Part shown: positions 51,905 through 64,000 of the stretch, one piece after another
Position numbering within the stretch: the stretch's first letter is position 1
How the letters are laid out: each line of letters opens with the position of its first letter
Source: Cololabis saira
Taxonomy: Eukaryota > Chordata > Actinopteri > Beloniformes > Belonidae
Length of the DNA: 64,000 nt
Direction of reading: 5' to 3'
Assembly (NCBI RefSeq): GCF_033807715.1
Contig: NC_084591.1
Span: 28,058,090 to 28,122,089, forward strand
Made by a program: the position numbers and the translations under genes
Notes under the pieces: generated by a model
The model's input: only the letters and a program-made list of their open reading frames with translations
Database searches by the model: none
Told to the model about the DNA's origin: nothing

Positions 51905-52745
51905 CTTACGTTACGACTGTCCGTGAATGCTCGATCTCCCTGCTAGGCCATCTGCCCATGCCTTGACTGTTTGAAGCAGTACTGTATTTTGAGAATAAGC
52001 TTTCTGTTTCACCGTGCTAGACACATAAGATATCACAGTGTCTGTACTGATACTGTCAGCGTTTAGCTTCACTTTGGTTGCAAACTGACTGGTGATGTCT
52101 GCGACTATAAGGCACATGAAACACTTCTAACTTTACAGAGTTGTGTTTTGGGCCCAAGCACACATAACATCTTCCCAGTTTTCTCAGTTTCTCTTTACAA
52201 TCAGCCACAGAGCTTTCTGTACAGTGTTCTGGTCTGTGATCAACCTTGTCACAACATACGCAAGTCCGAGGGACAATACTCCCTGTGTGCAAGGCAGCTG
52301 CTAGCCATGTTTTCAGTGAAGGATGCTTGCTTACTGAATGACCTATTACTTGGTGGAATGTCCTTTTGAGTATTACCTGATCCGGTTAGCTGAAGTGCTC
52401 TTTCTCTGCTTTGGACTTCATTTTGCAGGAACAGAATGAGTTCAAGCACTTTCCATTCACCGCTGTAATCTGATTTATGAGGCTAAGGCTGAGGCTAATG
52501 TCCTCTGGTGTGAGCTGTAGTAGTACTGGGCATAGCAGGCAGCCACATGTGTCACTGGGAACCCCTAAGGATTTCAGACTCCAGATCTGTATTTCACATT
52601 CACCGTACAGGAGAGTTACTATATCTGTAGATTTCTTCAGGTGTCAGCTTCAATAATTTGGACATAAGTGCACCAACGACAATGACTTTTCTCCTAAAGC
52701 GGTTCTGAAGCATCTCTATGGCAGCATCATAGTTACCACCAGTCA
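51905..52745 (-). pseudogene. BEL/Pao LTR-retrotransposon gag remnant
   Basis: Minus-strand frames, interrupted by stops and shifts, show the order expected of a BEL/Pao gag. First comes an N-terminal piece with AAIEMLQNRFR and ALMSKLLKLTPEEIYRYS. Next is FLQNEVQSRERALQ. Then follows a CCHC zinc knuckle, CVCCDKVDHRPEHC (CX2CX4HX4C), and a second Cys pair in GRCYVCLGPKH. Last is VLLQTVKAWADGLAG, which resembles the segment before the protease. No protease active site, reverse transcriptase, integrase or LTR is visible. The element is dead; it stops abruptly at 52745 against the dispersed repeat copy C. Confidence 0.75.
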
Positions 52746-53290
52746 TTGTTCAGCCGAACTCCGCTGAAATATCTGTAAAGCTGCCGTCAGATGTTTCCAG
52801 CAAGATATACCGTTTAACGTGCCGACTCGTTGACAAAATAAAAAATTAATTGCTGGGTTAATACAAACAGGTGGTTGCGGTTGCTTCGTTAAACGTGTAT
52901 ATCTATGAAACATGGAAGCATGACAATTATGGATGTGAAAGTGATAATGGCCTGCCATTGGCTGAGCCCACTGTCTATCAATCATACTATAAAGAAATGT
53001 TTTGCTTGATATAAACTCTACTGGCACGGTACAAAGAAAATCACCCCCCTCAGAGTTGTCATGGGTGTGAAATCAAAGAATTGGACCAAAATGTTTTTTC
53101 AACATGGAAGCATGAGAATTAAATATGTTTATTTCTGCTCTAAAGTTGGACATTTTAATAAGGGAGTCAGTGGAGATTGTCTCGCTCTTGGAACCAGCCT
53201 CTAGTGGTCAGTCGAGGAACTACAACAAATCTTAGTTCTGTATGAGCGTCAATGCGGGAGTAGATAGTTGGCTCTTGGTTATTATACACA
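52746..53290 (+). repeat. dispersed repeat family, copy C
   Basis: Starts CAGCCGAACTCCGCTGAAAT immediately after the gag remnant. It continues with CAGATGTTTCCAGCA, TTTCTGCTCTAAAGTTGGAC, CAGTCGAGGAACTACAACA and GAGCGTCAATGCGG, in the same order as copy A but without its insert. A minus-strand 94-codon frame through it is accidental. Confidence 0.55.
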
Positions 53291-53299
53291 GACTAATAT

Positions 53300-54360
53300 G
53301 TTATGTTATTATACGTAGTTTGTTGGTCTTAGGTCTGTGTTTCCATTGAACATTGTTTGTCGAATAAGCGTAATTTTCCTAACTCGTCTTCTCTTTAAAA
53401 CAATGGGAAAAAAAATCTCAACGTTGAAAAGGATGGACGAAAACATCTTTCGTCTGTGACAATTATTGCAATTACAATAATTACTGCCATTGAGAAAATA
53501 GTCCAACGAGGAAGGCAATGAATGATGTGATGCCTATTCAGAAGTAAAGCCCTTATGTAATACAGTATGCATAAAGATTAATAGTGTTATAGTACAACAT
53601 CATGTCAATGAGGCCGAAACAGCTGGAAACTAGATTTTGATGGCTTGAGATTGACTGGCCATGTCTAATGCAGACGTGGAAATAGGCAAGAAGTGTTTCT
53701 ATTACACTTTTGCGCTACGATGGATTATCGACACATCTGAAAAACCGTCTCATGAAAGCGTAAACAGGTTTTTGTGATATTTGCGTACACTATTTACATT
53801 TAGGATTATTATATGATCTAAATATGAAGTAGTGTTAAGAGTATTCTTAGTTTGTATGAAACTTTTAATTTCTGTTTAATAAGCTCAAACAGCAGCAGTG
53901 TTTTGATTAAATTAACTTTTGATATTTTAAATGTTATGGTGGGATGGGACTGGATATTTTTCTTGCATACTTCAATTGTACATAAGCAGGCTCTTCAGAA
54001 CAGTAATAGTGACGGAGTGTGGTTTGAGTACGTTAACAGCCCCTCATATATATTCAGATGCTTCTTCCAAGTATCAAGGTACAGACACTTATGTAGATTT
54101 TAAAATCAGTGGTCTATAGAGTCTATCAAGCAACGTGAGTCCCAGTATAGCGCATGAATGCCGGTTTATACTTTGTTTACTGGAATACTAAAAAAAAAAA
54201 AAAAAAAAAAAGACATAACCTCAATACACCAGTACAAACATCCCTGCTAGAAGTTGAAATGATTGTTGTAGAACGAGTCCCTTGTCACAGGATGGCTCAG
54301 ATAACAAAGGCATAAGTTGTCTCTCTATCCTACACACACTTGTCCGATAGAAACAACCAG
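53300..54360. other. intergenic, AT-rich, no gene seen
   Basis: AT-rich sequence including an A-run at 54191-54211. No motif or splice-supported frame was found. Confidence 0.45.
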
Positions 54361-54369
54361 AAGATACAC

Positions 54370-56148
54370 ACTGTTAATAGGTAAGGTTTATTTCAAACAC
54401 TTAATATTTATAAAATTATTATTTGACAGTATGTGTTATGACCTTCACTAATAAGAACAAACACCCACAAGTCCTTTTCATGTCGCACAACTTTAATAGA
54501 ATATTTTAACTAACTTTGTACAAATTGAAAAGAAATATCAGCAAGTAACAAATTGTGAATAAGAACCAGTTAAGGCCATTGCTAGCACACGGTCCGGTCT
54601 GGTAAATTTGAAGATGTCAACCGTGGCTTCGAGAGAACTGTCCAACAAGATGTACAATCATGTTTTTCTTTTTATAAAGAGAGCAAAAGGGTCTGGATTT
54701 GCTGTCGCTATCCATCAGTTATCAGGCAAATTTATCCGAATAAATATCCAAAATCCATGTGCAGTTTATAAAATACATTGGCACCCTATCCCACTTATTT
54801 TCCAACAAACATTCTAAGAAAACATTAGTAACGGAAATACTGATATATGTTTGAACAACTTTAAATGCTGAATTAGATTACACTGTGTTAATGACAGTTG
54901 GCAAAACAATTTTACCAAAAAGGATGTTGTTTATTTTTGGCTTCTTGGCAACGGAATTTACATTTGATCCAAACTTCCTGCACCCTGCCCCATCAGTGAC
55001 TCTCAATGACATTTGTTAAAAGTGAGATAAATACATGGAGTGCAACCACAAGGTCAACAGTCTGCTGCTGTGTCTGCTTAAATTAGTCAACATTGACAAG
55101 AGCATTCACCAGATGGGATGGCTGTGCAGAGATCAGCATGAAGAGAAAAGTCTTGAAAACAAGCTCCAAGAGCGTTTCAGGGCAAACGATAGACGACAGA
55201 TAAAAAGGCATTCCTGCCTGCGAGCGTCACGGTCTGAATCACCTTGAGTGCTCAATTTAAATGCTTGTTAAGCCCAATAAACCAGGGCAGAAATGAGCAG
55301 TAATTCAGACGGAACACAATCCTTCAGTCTTTAAATACATCTCAATAGTTAAAAACGCGACATGGCAGTATTCACGTTTTCACGAGCTGCTGAGCCCAAA
55401 GTGGGTTTTAGTTGATGAGAGAGCGTGTAACTGCAGCCGGAGCTTAAAGCATTCCTTAAGATGCAACATTTCAGGCAGCTGCATAAAGACAGAATAAATA
55501 GTCCAATTATATAACAATGACCATTTAAAAAAAAAAAAAGAAAAAAGAAAAGTAAATTAAATTCAAAATGACAAGTTTGTCTCATAAAAAAAAAAAACCC
55601 CACCATAACCAAAAAAAAGAACAAAAGCAACCCCAGTGAAAGATTACGTCAAACTGGTTCAGCAGTTTCTGAGTAAACTCAATTACCTTGTTGGCATTTA
55701 AAAAGAAATGTTAAAAAAGAAAGAAAAGAAACCCTGAGTACCTGACATATTTCCATGAAAATTGAAGTTGGGATCTATTCCTTTCCAATCTTTTTTCATG
55801 TAGTGATATTCAGAGTTTGCCAGTAGTCACCTACTTTACCAAAGACTGACAGTGTGATAACACAATGATTTAGTTAAGAGTCAAGTCAGTTCTTGCCTTG
55901 AGCTCGAAAATAGCCAATTATTCTTAAAAAAGAAGAAAAAAAGAAAAAAAAAAAAAAAAAAAGGGGAGGGGGGGCATGGGCGCAAGACAAAAGAAAAATA
56001 AGTCATGCAGACAGTGAAACGCAGGTTGGTTTGCGCTCTATTGCATTCTGTTGAGTTTGTAAAAGGACGGAGTCCAACAATAGTCTTGTGGACTGGCTAA
56101 GAATTGGTTTGATGGACAGCAGGACTCCACCTTTCACGAGTGCCACGG
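54370..56148 (-). other. nap1l4: inferred 3' UTR of nap1l4
   Basis: Sequence downstream of the nap1l4 stop on its sense strand, with A-runs near 55530, 55590 and 55950 (T-runs in the mRNA) and no coding frame. AATAAA hexamers on the minus strand occur near 54378-54383 and elsewhere. I place the end at that one provisionally; the true UTR may be shorter. Confidence 0.3.
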
Positions 56149-59100
56149 TTACTGCTGTTTGCATTCGGCAGGCTGAGGCTGTTCTTTCTGCAGAGAACAC
56201 GGAGAAAAATAAGATAGATTAGACAAGAAGAGAGCTGGTCAAGACATTGAGCATCAGCCAGAAAGTAGGAAAGGCTAACTAGAAAAGCAAATGCAAGAGA
56301 CTGAAAGCACCTGGGTTGATACAACGAAAGGAAAAATGTTAGACACCTTGGATGGTACAACAGCTGATGGAGAGAAAGACAGGACTAGGAGAGGACAATC
56401 ATCATCTACACAAGATATGAATTGGAGAGGAGGGGGGGCCAAAAGCATCTTGAACTAGTGGAATAATAAAGGATGTAGTGAAGGAAGTAGACAGCAACAA
56501 AGATAAACCAAAGCCACTGAACCAGAGAGTGTAAGGACTGTGGGACGCCATTCTCACTTCTCCCTTACCTAGAAATGCATGGGGTGAGAATGTTTGATTA
56601 TGCCTGTAACAAAGAGGATATTCAGGGGAGGGAGAGACAACAGTATGAAGAGGTTTAATCATCACATTCACAGATGAAAAGGAGCACACAGTGAAACATT
56701 ACTGACACTGGTGAATGAGCCTGAAATCTGGAGTACAAACTAGTAAGAAAGGAGCTGACGCTAAGACACATGAGAGAAAAACTCCACAAAAACTCTAATA
56801 AGAAACTCAGACTATGTTTAAACTGCAGGTTTTAATGCTCAAATCAAGTGGATTTTTTTGCGTGGTTGTTCACATTATCATTTTAATGTGAACTTCATCA
56901 CACTCAAGTGTGTGCATGGTGTTTACAGAAGTAAATATGGATGCTTCATGTCTTTGTCTAGGGGGGTGGGTCGGGGTCGCGACATGAAGGTCTTCACTGA
57001 CACAAAGTTCATCCACATTTTCAGAATGTCGAGGAAGACTTATGAATATATCCGCACCTCTCCTCTAGACTTTGAAGACAAAAACTAATCTCCTGTGACG
57101 TCAAAGTCGGATAAAATACGACATGAACGTTTTGACTGCGGTCGCTTCGACACAGATCGGATATGTATCTAATTTAGCACCACATATGGAAGTGGCCTTG
57201 GTCGGATAAAAAATAAAAAAAATAAAAACAACACTCAGACATGGAAAATATTGACGTCAATTCAAATTTCCCCCGAAGGACAAATCTGTTTCTCTGGCTG
57301 TAGTGTCATCATTTTCAGCAAACAGTCTGAGAAAGGTAGTGCAAAAAAAAAAAAAAAAAAAGCAAGCAGTCTGCATTTATTTAAGTTGCTAAGATAACTT
57401 CTTATTTTAACCATAAAATGTCTGTAGTTTCCACCTAGCACAGCTAAACTGCACTCTAATTGGGAGGAGTGTCATGATAAGGTACAAGGTACTGTATAAT
57501 GGACACGTACACAAGATGAAACAGAAAATGTGCCAAATCTAACCCAACCCTGTTTTATTTGTGCACGCTTATCTACTGAGTGCATCACATGACAGGAGCC
57601 CATAATCTGAGTAATAGGTCTTTGATCTACAGTGGTTACCTGATTTGATCTGTGCAGTTTTCTCTGCATACTCACTACACACCGTCATTAACCAATTAAA
57701 ATAAATAAATAAGCTGTTCACTAAGAGCATTCATTAAAATATATACATGAGATTGAACCCTCAGAAATTACTGCATTTTGTCGATTTTGCTCTGATATTT
57801 ATTAATATTAGAAATAAATAATGCTGCTATGCTCATGCTGCCTTAGTCAAATTATGGGTTAAGCGTAAAGTTTCAATATAATATCCTTTTATGTCAACTA
57901 AATTATATTGTATTACACACTGCAAAATCAAGACTCATTTATTGTCTGAATGGTTTAAAAATAAATAAATAAATGTTACTATAATGGTTCCTAAATGTGC
58001 ATGTTTAATTATTATTTAATGGTGAGGAGAGCCATACTTTCAGCTGCAAAGGACACCAACTGGTTTAAAGTTTGATAGTGAAGTTTTTGCCTTTTTAAAA
58101 TTCTAATGGTCCTATTCTTATTATTCAAAGTTCTCAGGAAGATGCTTGAACATTTTGATGTTTCAAAACGAAACAAAAAAACTTGGTGTAAACTGACCTT
58201 CGGGTCAAAGTCTCCATCATCATCATCGTCATCACCCTCATCATCTTGTTCCTAAAGCACAAAAACAGGTAAATAATGTAAAGGTTTGGCAGTAATACCT
58301 ATGGATGTGAAGCTGATCACACAGCAGACCAGCTGCATGGTATTTCAGATCTACTATAGTCTTTAAAAGTGAAAAAGCATTATTACCTCTTCATCTCCCT
58401 CTTCCGCTTCTTCCTCTTCAAACTGTAAAACAAGTTAAACAATGATGAAAACAAACCCAACAGTCACTAAAATATTTCCATCTTGTGACTCAAGTACTGG
58501 AGCTTCTCCATGTTCACATCTGTATGTGTGGTTTTGTCAACGTAAGTAAGCTTACACTCTCGTCATCTTCTAGAGCCTCTCCAGTGAAGTACAGCACCGC
58601 TCTGGGAACTATTCTTTCACGGAAGAAATGACCAATCTCAAAGTCTGTAGCTAGGGTGAACTCAGAGTCTTCATCCTTAAAGAAACAAAACAAACAAAAA
58701 AGAAAAAAGAAGAGGGAGTTTTAGCATAGCAACCAGTCTGGTGAAAGGAAGATGGAAGATACATTAGGTTTATGGACAATAAAGTACATTTTACTCACCA
58801 TCTCTCCATCTGGTGAAGCTGTAAGATAAAGGACATATAAAGCTCATGATATAGAATCGAAAAAACTGCTTTTCAATAACTACGTACAGAAGGTAGTTGA
58901 CAGCTGCCATATAAACTACAGTGGCCATTGTAGTTAGATGTTGATGGTTCATAAGGTTCAATAAAGTAAAAAAAAAAGAAAAAAAAAAGAAGAAAACCCA
59001 AAACAAAACAAAAACCACCATCTTTTCTGAAATGTTCCATCTAATACTGCAACATTTTAAAACGCTAAGCCTGTTGTTTCATTTAAAAAAATGTTTTTCT

Positions 59101-62100
59101 GTAAATAAATATTTTCTTAGATGGCAGGAGTACATTCACTTGTTTTAGCCATCTTTCTGCTTTTGGGTCAGCCGCTGAATAACTGTTTAAATCCAAAAGA
59201 AGATTCCCGTCATTGGAAACTTGGAAAAAAAAGTTGATGTGTCTAAAGCTTTGGTGGGAAATAGATGTGGCGCTCTTGCACAATCTGGCAGTATGAGTGT
59301 ACAAGTCTGGTGCCACCTGCTGTTCAGTCTGGATCAGATTGAGACCATGAGTTGTTAATTTGGTCCCAAACTGCCACATGACCTGCATGTGAAGACATGA
59401 ACTGTCCACATTAAGGTTTGAGATGTTACCTCTAATCACTTCTGTTATTCTGAATTGCAGTTTAGAGTCTGTGTGTTCACAGAACAGAGCTGTACATTAC
59501 AATTCATTGGATAGCACCATGCGAAAAGGGCTGGGTGGCACACTGACATTTCAAAGTATATTATTCTGATATCAAGAAATATATAGGAGGATAAAGTAAC
59601 AGAAACGAGTTGTAAGTGTTCGCCTACAAGCATAACTGGTGCTTTTCTCTGCGAGGTACAACTCTTTCTTCCGTTTCTCTGTTTAGTGAGTAACAGCAGT
59701 AAACTCAATTGACTGTAGCTGGCTATTTGGCTGACAACCTGAATTTATAAACATCAGTTCTGGATAATGTACATTTAAATGCAGCCAAAATTCCACCACA
59801 GCCAAGCTGATTCCTGTTATACACGGTTAACTGTAAAAATCCACAACTGCTAGCTAGTATACAGCCTTGCTGCTGCTGTGTGTACGAGTGTGCATGAAAC
59901 TGACAACAGAAGTACATTATCCACTTAAATGTCTTATTTTTTTAGTGTTAATGTTTTCTCCATGTTCTCACCTTTGATAGGGTTAAAGAAGTTGAAGAAA
60001 GAGTCATTGGGGACCTGTTTGGTAACAGTGCGGACAGTACCACGGCCTTTATGCTTCTGCTTCTTCTTAATAGTTTTCACTGTCACATCCTTCCCTTTGT
60101 GCCAATCTATCTGACATCTAGAGGGTGGAAGCGGACAAAAGTAAGAGGCAGCAGTGGCAGCAAGGACAGATGCAAAAAGAGCCTATATGGGGGATTCAAA
60201 CATCCAGAAAATTGGGGAAAACAAAATAAAGCTGTTGTTCTAACCACACATTTCTATTGTTTAACCTAAAAGTCAACATTGCATATTAAAACCACCAACC
60301 AACGAGCATAATTATGTCTCACCCTTCACAGTCAATGATCTCTGGGCCTTCAAATGAGAAAGGATCTGAGGTGTCAGGCTCTGACTTCATCTTGTAGACT
60401 TTAGTGAGGACAGCATTGTTAAAATAGCCGTTGGGCTCAAAGTGGAACTCTAATGTGAAGCTCTGTGAGAAAAAGAACAATATGATTATCCGACTCAGCA
60501 TTTAAAATGTGCATGGTTTATTAAAAAAAATGCCATGTTACTAGTGCATGTGGACACTGACCATTGGTTGTCCTGGCTCAGAAAACTTGACTTGAATGTC
60601 TTTCAGGTGCTTTAGGATGGGTTCATCGTGTTCCTAATAAGAGAACAACAGTTGAAACACTATTCAGAAATGTGGTGTAACAGCAGGAGTATGGAAATCA
60701 TCATTTGATAACCCTTTATCCAACTTGAAATTGGTGCTGGGCTGGTGAAAGAGCCACTTCAGAGCTGGTTCTACTTTGGGAAAAACTGTTTTACTTTTTC
60801 CACAGAAAATGTCACATCATTACATCATGTCTCACCCAACCTCCCTTTACTGTATTCTGAATTTCTGTAGAAGACCACAGTTCACAAAGGAGACAGAAAA
60901 CAGTATTTTTCTTTAAAACCAGTCCTAAAATGGTCAGCCTGCCTTTATATAGGGTTGCTGTAGTTAGTATTTGTGAACAATGACTGGTGTGTCAACCAGC
61001 ATTTCCAAGTGTTGACCTGCTGTTTTGAATGGATCCATAAATACCAGCAGGTAATATGCATTAAAACATCCCTGAGTGTTCAATAACCAAGTGCTCTCTT
61101 TGCAGCCAGCACTCAAGAAGCAAAAAAAAAAAAAAAAAAAAAAAAACTGATTCCAAGTTTGGCACTAGATCCGAACTAGAAGTGAAACTGCTTCGGTGGA
61201 AAAGGCCTGAAAGTGTACCTGTAACATATCACTGAGCATGTCCACGCTCTTGAAAATGGTGAGCCAAAACTCAGGGATGCCCTTCGGGTCTTCTGTTGTG
61301 GTTTCCTCCTTCTTTGCATCTTCAATAGAAGCTTTTTCCTTTATTTCCTCCTGTAGACCACAAGGAGTGCAATAGTCAGGGTTTATGAAGGCATTTTAAT
61401 ATCCTATTCTTTAAAAATCCATTCACAGTCATAGATCTCACTCAAAACCCTTTTCAATTTTTAGATGCACAGGATTATAAACTTTCTGTTGAAGCAATAG
61501 CAACTTAGCCATTGGTCATATTCATTAAGACACATCCATGCATTTGATCCCTGCTCCCTTCTTCACCATGAAAAACCAACTATTGGGAGCCGTGGACAAC
61601 AATCTTTGATCCTCCAAGATTTCATCTGCCTTAAATACTGCTTTCTACAAAATCATCATGGCAACATCTTCTCCCCCCACCCACTTAGTCTTCCTTATTT
61701 CCATCGCTTTTGGATGTTAAATGCAGATATGAATTATGAACATTATAAATAAAAAACTTTAGAAGGACAATTGCAATGAAGAGTTATGCATGAAGGATTC
61801 TGACCAACTTTACATGGTAAAGCCACTGTCCCAGACGTTATATTACAAAAGTGCATTTCAAAATACTCTTAAAAGGAGCATGAGGCAGGATTGAGGCAGG
61901 ATTTATGAAAATGTTTTTTATACGTTTTAAGTTTTCTAGTAATAATGTCAGATGAAGCGTTCCAAACCAAAAAGAATGAGCCCTCTAGTGTATCTCTCCT
62001 TTGCCTTGAACAGGCTGTGTGCTGCAAAATGTGCTGCAATTGTGGGGCCGAATTTCCCGCGCTGTCCTGCGGATGTGACGTCACATGACGCTGCATGCGC

Positions 62101-63665
62101 GTTCTCCCCGTTCTCCCGTGCCGGCTTCACTGTTGGCTGCAGTACCCCTGACGGCCATCGTGGCGAGGGTGGCGCTAATGAGTCTCATTTCTTAAAAGGA
62201 GCCTCATGCTCCTTTTACATCAATCATTATATTAAGCGGTGTTTTTAAGAAAAAATATAATTTGTGGGATCAGACAAATCAAAACTGTACTTACAGCAAG
62301 CTCATCTTCTTCATCTCTGTCACTTTGCCATTCACACTCCTCGTCTGTGGGTTCGACTGTACCTGTGACAATATCTCGTCTCTGTGATGCAAGAAACAAA
62401 ACTTATAATAAACTTGATTTAAGACAAGGGTTTAGAAATATAATTGTCCAATATTTGTATTAAAACAAAAATAAATTTGGTCAGGCTATATCATCTTCAG
62501 CTCACACACACGTCTCTAGTTAAGTGAGATTGACAGACACACACATGTGAGATGTACAAGACAAACACGTGCAGAGGGATAACAGCTGTCGCTCGTCGCT
62601 GTGTTTAAGAACAGCACAGCTCTTGCTAATACCTCTGGAAATAGCCTGGATGGGCATGAGCGCTATCAAATACTCTGTGAAAGTTTTTAATTTAGCAAAA
62701 AGACACCCGACTCTCCCAATTTTAGATCAGACGAACACAATTAACAATCAATAGCTCATCTTGGAAATGAAAAATCCATTACCGCTTTTTATATTTGATC
62801 ACCTTAAGATAAATTAGCTTCACATCTTTTCTCTGTTTCCATTGACATACAATGTACAAAAAAGTGTTAATTGTTATAAGGGTGTGAAATTAGTTAACTA
62901 AAAAGTACTCTTAGAAACCCTATATATATACATTACCTTGTCAAACAGGGGCTGATATAGGGCTGCATACTTCCTCTCCAGCTCATGGACCTCTTCGTAG
63001 AATTTAGCCTCGATGTTAGCACACTGCACCTGTAGCCTTTTCAAGGCGTGCACTCGCCTCTTCACTGCTTTGGGCAGCATACTGTATGGCAGTCAAACAT
63101 GAAACTAATGTTAATTTAAATATTTGACAGAAAAACGATGTTTATGGTGAATATTCTAAAAGTAAAACGATAATCGTGAACAAACTCTGGTGAGCTGCAA
63201 TGGCAGCCCTCGCCCCAGAAATCTAGGAACCCATAGGAAGGTTATATGAGAGTTTGGGTGTGGTTGGTATCTACAGTGACATCTTAATATCTATGTTCAG
63301 TAAATGAACACCAGTTATCTATCAATGCCTAGGGAAAGGAACCCTGGGTGATCCTAAAGCCACTGTTAAAATACATAAATATAAAAAATACAACCTCTGA
63401 TGCCCAACATCTGCCAGTTTTCAGAGTTTGAAAGACATGCCCTACCATCTAGAAAATAGCAGCATAAGAAATCCCATCTCTTTTGTCAGCTGACTAAAAT
63501 TGTCACCGATGTGAACAATAACTTGGAATGACTTTTCATATGTACCTTATATTAAATATACACTACATATAGTATTTATCATGTGTGCTGACCTTTCCAT
63601 GAAGTTAAAGCCAACAGGTTTTTCCATCTGTCCACCTGGATTTGGGGTTCCTTGATCTCCTTGAC
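56149..63665 (-). CDS. nap1l4: nucleosome assembly protein 1-like 4 (3' part, 12 coding exons)
   Basis: Minus-strand exons in order: 63665-63593, 63081-62937, 62381-62295, 61350-61219, 60633-60562, 60462-60323, 60117-59972, 58818-58799 (a 20-base microexon), 58675-58556, 58422-58387, 58251-58198 and 56187-56149 (stop TAA). All borders are GT-AG and the phases agree, giving 353 residues; only the N-terminus is missing. Seen: the NAP dimerisation helix (LPKAVKRRVHALK, EAKFYEEVHELERKY), the core (GIPEFWLTIFK, SFTLEFHFEPNGYF, FSFEGPEI), the basic KTIKKKQKHKGRGT nuclear-localisation loop, DEDSEFTLATDFEIGHFFRE, an Asp/Glu tail, and a C-terminal CKQQ. The family shuttles H2A-H2B and linker histones. 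NAP1L4 is favoured over NAP1L1 by SEPGQPMSF, KMKSEPD and EFTLATDFEIGHFF, and by the phlda2 and osbpl5 neighbours. Confidence 0.92.
56190..58190 (-). other. last intron of nap1l4
   Basis: A 2-kb intron between the exon ending GDFDPK and the final 13-codon exon. It holds an A-run at about 57341-57361 and AT-rich sequence. No nested gene was seen. Confidence 0.7.
61872..62215. mobile_element. MITE with AAAGGAGCATGAGGC ends in a nap1l4 intron
   Basis: The left end AAAGGAGCATGAGGCAGGA and the inverted right end AAAGGAGCATGAGGCTCC are bordered by TA on both sides (61870-61871 and 62216-62217). The right arm contains its own small hairpin (AAAAGGAGCCTCATGCTCCTTTT). The interior is CpG-rich around 62050-62130. 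It lies between the exons at 62295-62381 and 61219-61350. Confidence 0.65.
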
Positions 63666-64000
63666 CTGCCAAAGCAAATTAGGACATCGCTTATTACATT
63701 AATTTTAGCATCATTATAATGCTAAACATGAATCATATCATAAATAGATAGATAGACAGACAGACGGCTAGATATTTTATTATACTTGGATGTTATTTGG
63801 TACATTCTTATGTTAAATTATTTTATCACAAATTTTTATGATTCTAATAAATAAGCAACATGCAGCTTTACAAAACTAAACCTTATGAAACTGACCTAAA
63901 ATATATCTTATTTATCTATTTTTTGTTTTTGTTTTGTCTACATACTAACTACAGGAGTATTTGTACCTTACAAAGTGCAGCTTAAACAGTGACGTTATAG

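Overview
The window is nuclear DNA of a teleost fish, probably a spiny-rayed one. The signs are interrupted vertebrate genes with GT-AG introns, very long (GT)n/(AC)n microsatellites, and many short non-autonomous DNA transposons with vertebrate-type TIRs and target duplications. Nothing looks prokaryotic or viral.

Three protein-coding genes can be supported. (1) At 430-7131 (+) lie the last 11 coding exons of an oxysterol-binding-protein-related gene, best called osbpl5. They encode the second half of the lipid-transfer (ORD) domain and a C-terminal membrane anchor, followed by a 3' UTR to about 8285. (2) At about 34140-35900 (-) lies complete phlda2: a one-exon CDS for a 138-residue PH-domain protein, a TATA box, and a second exon that is entirely 3' UTR. 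(3) At 56149-63665 (-) lie the last 12 coding exons of nap1l4, a histone chaperone whose first exons are outside the window. The phlda2-nap1l4-osbpl5 set corresponds to human 11p15.5-15.4, where these three genes sit in the KCNQ1OT1/CDKN1C imprinted neighbourhood. The ohnologous human 12q21 block carries PHLDA1, NAP1L1 and OSBPL8.

The roughly 26 kb between osbpl5 and phlda2 and the roughly 18 kb between phlda2 and nap1l4 are repeat-rich. For several elements I can give exact ends and target duplications: a PIF/Harbinger-like MITE (1594-2072), two 475-bp TA-flanked palindromic elements (16101-16576 and 34661-35134), a truncated LINE-like insert with an 18-bp duplication (19590-20251), two 8-bp-TSD elements (31743-32355 and 41222-42085), two TTAA-flanked elements (37651-38563 and 49544-50833, the second with a foldback MITE nested inside), a MITE in a nap1l4 intron (61872-62215), and foldback MITEs at 35996-36145 and 50204-50344. 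A decayed BEL/Pao gag fragment lies at about 51905-52745 (-). A three-copy dispersed family occurs at about 17.1-18.3, 46.15-46.8 and 52.75-53.3 kb.

Weaker gene-like signals are a frameshifted coiled-coil ORF near 11.05-11.36 kb and three phase-compatible candidate exons at 13.55, 15.37 and 22.3 kb that could form a small unrecognised gene. I see no convincing new biological system. The points most worth checking are transposons in regulatory positions: a CpG-rich foldback MITE 64 bp upstream of the phlda2 TATA box, and a palindromic element carrying sense-strand AATAAA motifs inside the phlda2 3'-UTR intron.
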